Below are positions 61,901 through 64,000 of a stretch of DNA of 64,000 bases, piece after piece. The translations under genes were made by a program, and so were the position numbers. Source of the DNA: Aphelocoma coerulescens (Eukaryota; Chordata; Aves; Passeriformes; Corvidae). How positions within the stretch are numbered: the stretch's first letter is position 1; every line of letters starts with the position of its first letter. The notes under the pieces are model-generated. The model searched no databases and was not told the DNA's origin. It saw nothing but the letters and a program-made list of their open reading frames with translations. Where the stretch lies: the NCBI RefSeq assembly GCF_041296385.1, contig NW_027184085.1:7559301-7623300 (forward strand), given 5' to 3'.

Positions 61901-62190
61901 AGGGAAGAGTCTGTCAGCAAGAGGCCCCATGCTAATCTTCTCCTTCAAGACGGGGGCCTTTTGGAAACCTGTTTTAATATTCATGGTCTTTAGGTAAATA
62001 GTCTCTGAGTCAGGCTGTCAGTTTCTGCAAATGTGGCTGTCTTGCTGAAGCTACTGCACATTTATCAGTGAGTAAACAGTGACAGGAGTAGGGGGATTAG
62101 AGAATTAAATTAGTGTGTAACCACTCTCCTTCTCAAGTTTTTGGCATTACCTCGTGTGTGTTTTGTTCCAAGAAGTTTTTTCTAGGTTGT
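58975..62190. other. Non-coding DNA, somewhat G+C-richer
   Basis: Several overlapping frames on both strands (58720-59124, 58970-59344 minus; 58828-59139 plus), plus the 170-codon frame at 60188-60700. None is recognisable; overlapping openness on both strands reflects local base composition. An A-rich stretch (AAAAAAATAAAAAAATAAAA type) lies near 61682-61703. Confidence 0.5.
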
Positions 62191-62246
62191 TTTTTTTTTT
62201 TTTAATCTCTCTCTCTCCTTCTCCCTTCCTTCCTTCACACACACCC
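62191..62246 (+). repeat. T run followed by (CT)n and CTTC repeats
   Basis: About 13 Ts, then TCTCTCTCTCTCC and CCTTCCTTCCTTC, then CACACACACCC. Pyrimidine-rich, low complexity. Confidence 0.88.
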
Positions 62247-62659
62247 ATGTCACTTACTTACCTGAAATCTCTGAGACGTAGCTTGTTCTCCATTTTTTTT
62301 AAAATTGTGGTGGTTTTAATTTAATTTTGTATCAAAATGAGCTTTTTAAAATAGCAATGAGGTAGGTTGTAGGAAAGGATGAGGAGGCGCTTGCTGACGC
62401 TGGCCAGTTCTGTTTCCTCCCGTCCTGGTCCTTTTAAGTTTCTCTGGCTGGGTTTCCCAATCGAACAGCTCTGTTTCAGCAAGAAGAGCTGGCACTTCCC
62501 ATCTGCACCAGTCTTATTTTTTCCTCCTTTCTTTCCCTTCCCTCTCCACCCCCCACAGGGCATGACATAGACTCTGCCACCTGCCTTGTACTCATCAGGT
62601 TATAAGCCAAATATGCAAGCCCCTTGGCAGCACCACGTTCCTGACATCCTTTGTTGCCA

Positions 62660-63350
62660 TCCCCTGACACCGACACGCAGACACGCGGTGGTCACCCCTT
62701 CCCCCATCCCATCTGTGAAAGGAGGAGACACTTTACTCTCTCCTGGCAGCCGGAGCCAGACCGATCGCAGAGGATGCCAATTAGGCCTCGGAGACACTAA
62801 CCAGGTCATGTCCAGCAAATTTCACACCGGCCCTTGCAGGGGTGTTGGCTCTCGTGTGGGTGCTGGTGGCTCCCCGTGGAAGCACACTCCCGGTGTTTAA
62901 GCAGCGGGAGCCCAGTTTGCTGGTGTCCTGAGGCACCGAGGGCAATTTGGGGTGTCAGCATCACAGGTAGTGCTTACATCAGTCCCACAACGTCTGCCCC
63001 TGTGTCATAGCACAAACAGAGCATATGTTGAGCATCCTCTTCTGTTTGCTGTATCAAAGCCAGTCTATTGGGAACACCGTGGACACGGCACTGACTTCCA
63101 GACTCCCTTCCCAGCTCAGAACAGAAAAAAGGTGGGAAGGAAGGAGAAAAGCAACTGCTTCCCCGTGTATCTCCTCGCCTTGTGTTAGGCTGATATCCAC
63201 TGGCATGTACACTGCTACAGATGGGACAACAGTACCTTGTTGTGTATCCAGCCCACAGAGTTTGTCTTGTATGTGCGTCTGCTCGGTTCAGCCGGGTTCG
63301 CCAAGGTGGGTGGCGGGAAGCCAGTGCTGTAACTCTCCGGATTTATTATT
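62660..63350. other. Mildly CpG-enriched stretch
   Basis: I count 14 CpG dinucleotides between 62660 and 62940 and six more between 63276 and 63338, well above the surrounding density in this CpG-poor window. Base composition is G+C-rich. It does not clearly meet a CpG-island threshold, and no TATA box, initiator or first exon is evident. Frames of 72-123 codons on both strands here are by-products of the G+C content. Confidence 0.45.
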
Positions 63351-64000
63351 AACACCCAGCTTGAATCAATGCAGGCTCCTTTTACAAACCTCATAGTAAG
63401 CTTTCGCAGGCACAGGTTTCTTTACTAAGCAGAAACTCTTCCCCATTCTGTGCAAGCTCTTACTTCAAATTTGGGGACTGACAATGCTGGGGCTGCTCTT
63501 GCATGCCAGTCGTTTGGACTAAACCCTGCAATAGCCCCTGCATATGGTAGTTTGTGTATGATCTGTCCTTCAGCTGTAAGGGCTGGCCCACTTTCTGTTC
63601 TGTTGGAGGGCTGGGGTGGCAGATGGGGCAGTTAAATTTGCTGCTGATGGGCAGAGGAGACTGCTGCAGGTCTCCATGGGGCTCCTGAATACTTTACAAG
63701 TGGTAGGATAGGGTGAACTACTTCATCTGCCTCCACTCGCCCTATAAATGTGAGCATTTTACAAATTGCTAGCAGACATTTCTACAGGAAAAATGTATGC
63801 ATGGAATAAGGAGAACAAGGTGAAAATAAATAAGGTTGTTTTGGCATTTCTATCCCTGTGAACACCTACCAAAGTGTTAAGAGCTGTGTAACAAGCCTCT
63901 GAAACAGACAGAAATCCCATTTTGGCAAATTTGCTACTGACCATGTGGACATCCCTGTGACTTTTCCTATACTCCCTCTCCATCACCATCAACCTCCTGC
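63351..64000. other. Non-coding unique DNA
   Basis: Nothing identifiable to the end of the window beyond chance frames of 61-77 codons. Confidence 0.5.

Overview
The window looks like gene-poor nuclear DNA from a bird. The diagnostic evidence is several fragments of CR1 retrotransposons, the dominant interspersed repeat of birds and other sauropsids. They occur on both strands and at visibly different degrees of decay. A bird is favoured over turtle or crocodile because recognisable repeats cover only a few percent of the window, but CR1 alone does not exclude other sauropsids. Composition is AT-rich with few CpG, stop codons are dense in all six frames, and there is no operon-like packing. 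I see nothing bacterial, plasmid-borne or phage-like.

I found no protein-coding gene I can defend. The longest open frames are 198 codons at 4801-5397 and 170 codons at 60188-60700. Neither resembles a protein family I know, and the first half of the 198-codon frame lies inside an interspersed repeat. The window is best read as intergenic DNA or the inside of a very long intron. The only exon-like stretch I would test is on the minus strand at 29797-29931.

Layout. 1-5.1 kb holds a good CR1 copy, a 53-bp tandem duplication, several microsatellites and a fragment of an avian interspersed repeat. 5-20 kb is mostly unique DNA with AT and GT microsatellites, a short palindrome, two degenerate CR1 fragments and a small fossil of the CR1 reverse-transcriptase frame (16121-16249). 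20-29 kb has two more CR1 fragments, a 17-base G run, conserved-looking blocks and an old MIR/L2-like fragment. At 28935-29306 lies the most conspicuous feature, an A tract followed by a roughly 360-bp GAAA array. 29.3-41 kb holds the exon-like frame, an ancient LINE-tail fragment ending in ATT-type repeats, and a compound TA/GA microsatellite. 41-58 kb has a CR1 3' end, a CR1 fragment at 53.9 kb, a polypurine tract and several candidate conserved non-coding elements. 58-64 kb is richer in G+C, has longer chance frames, a pair of adjacent hairpins, and a mildly CpG-enriched stretch at 62660-63350.

Repeat calls rest on remembered consensus wording, without alignment. The candidate regulatory blocks are inferences from motif content only. 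I did not find an undescribed system. The items most worth a computation are the exon-like frame at 29.8 kb, the GAAA array, the tandem hairpins at 58.9 kb, and the conserved-looking blocks at 10.3, 21.7, 24.1 and 48.1 kb.
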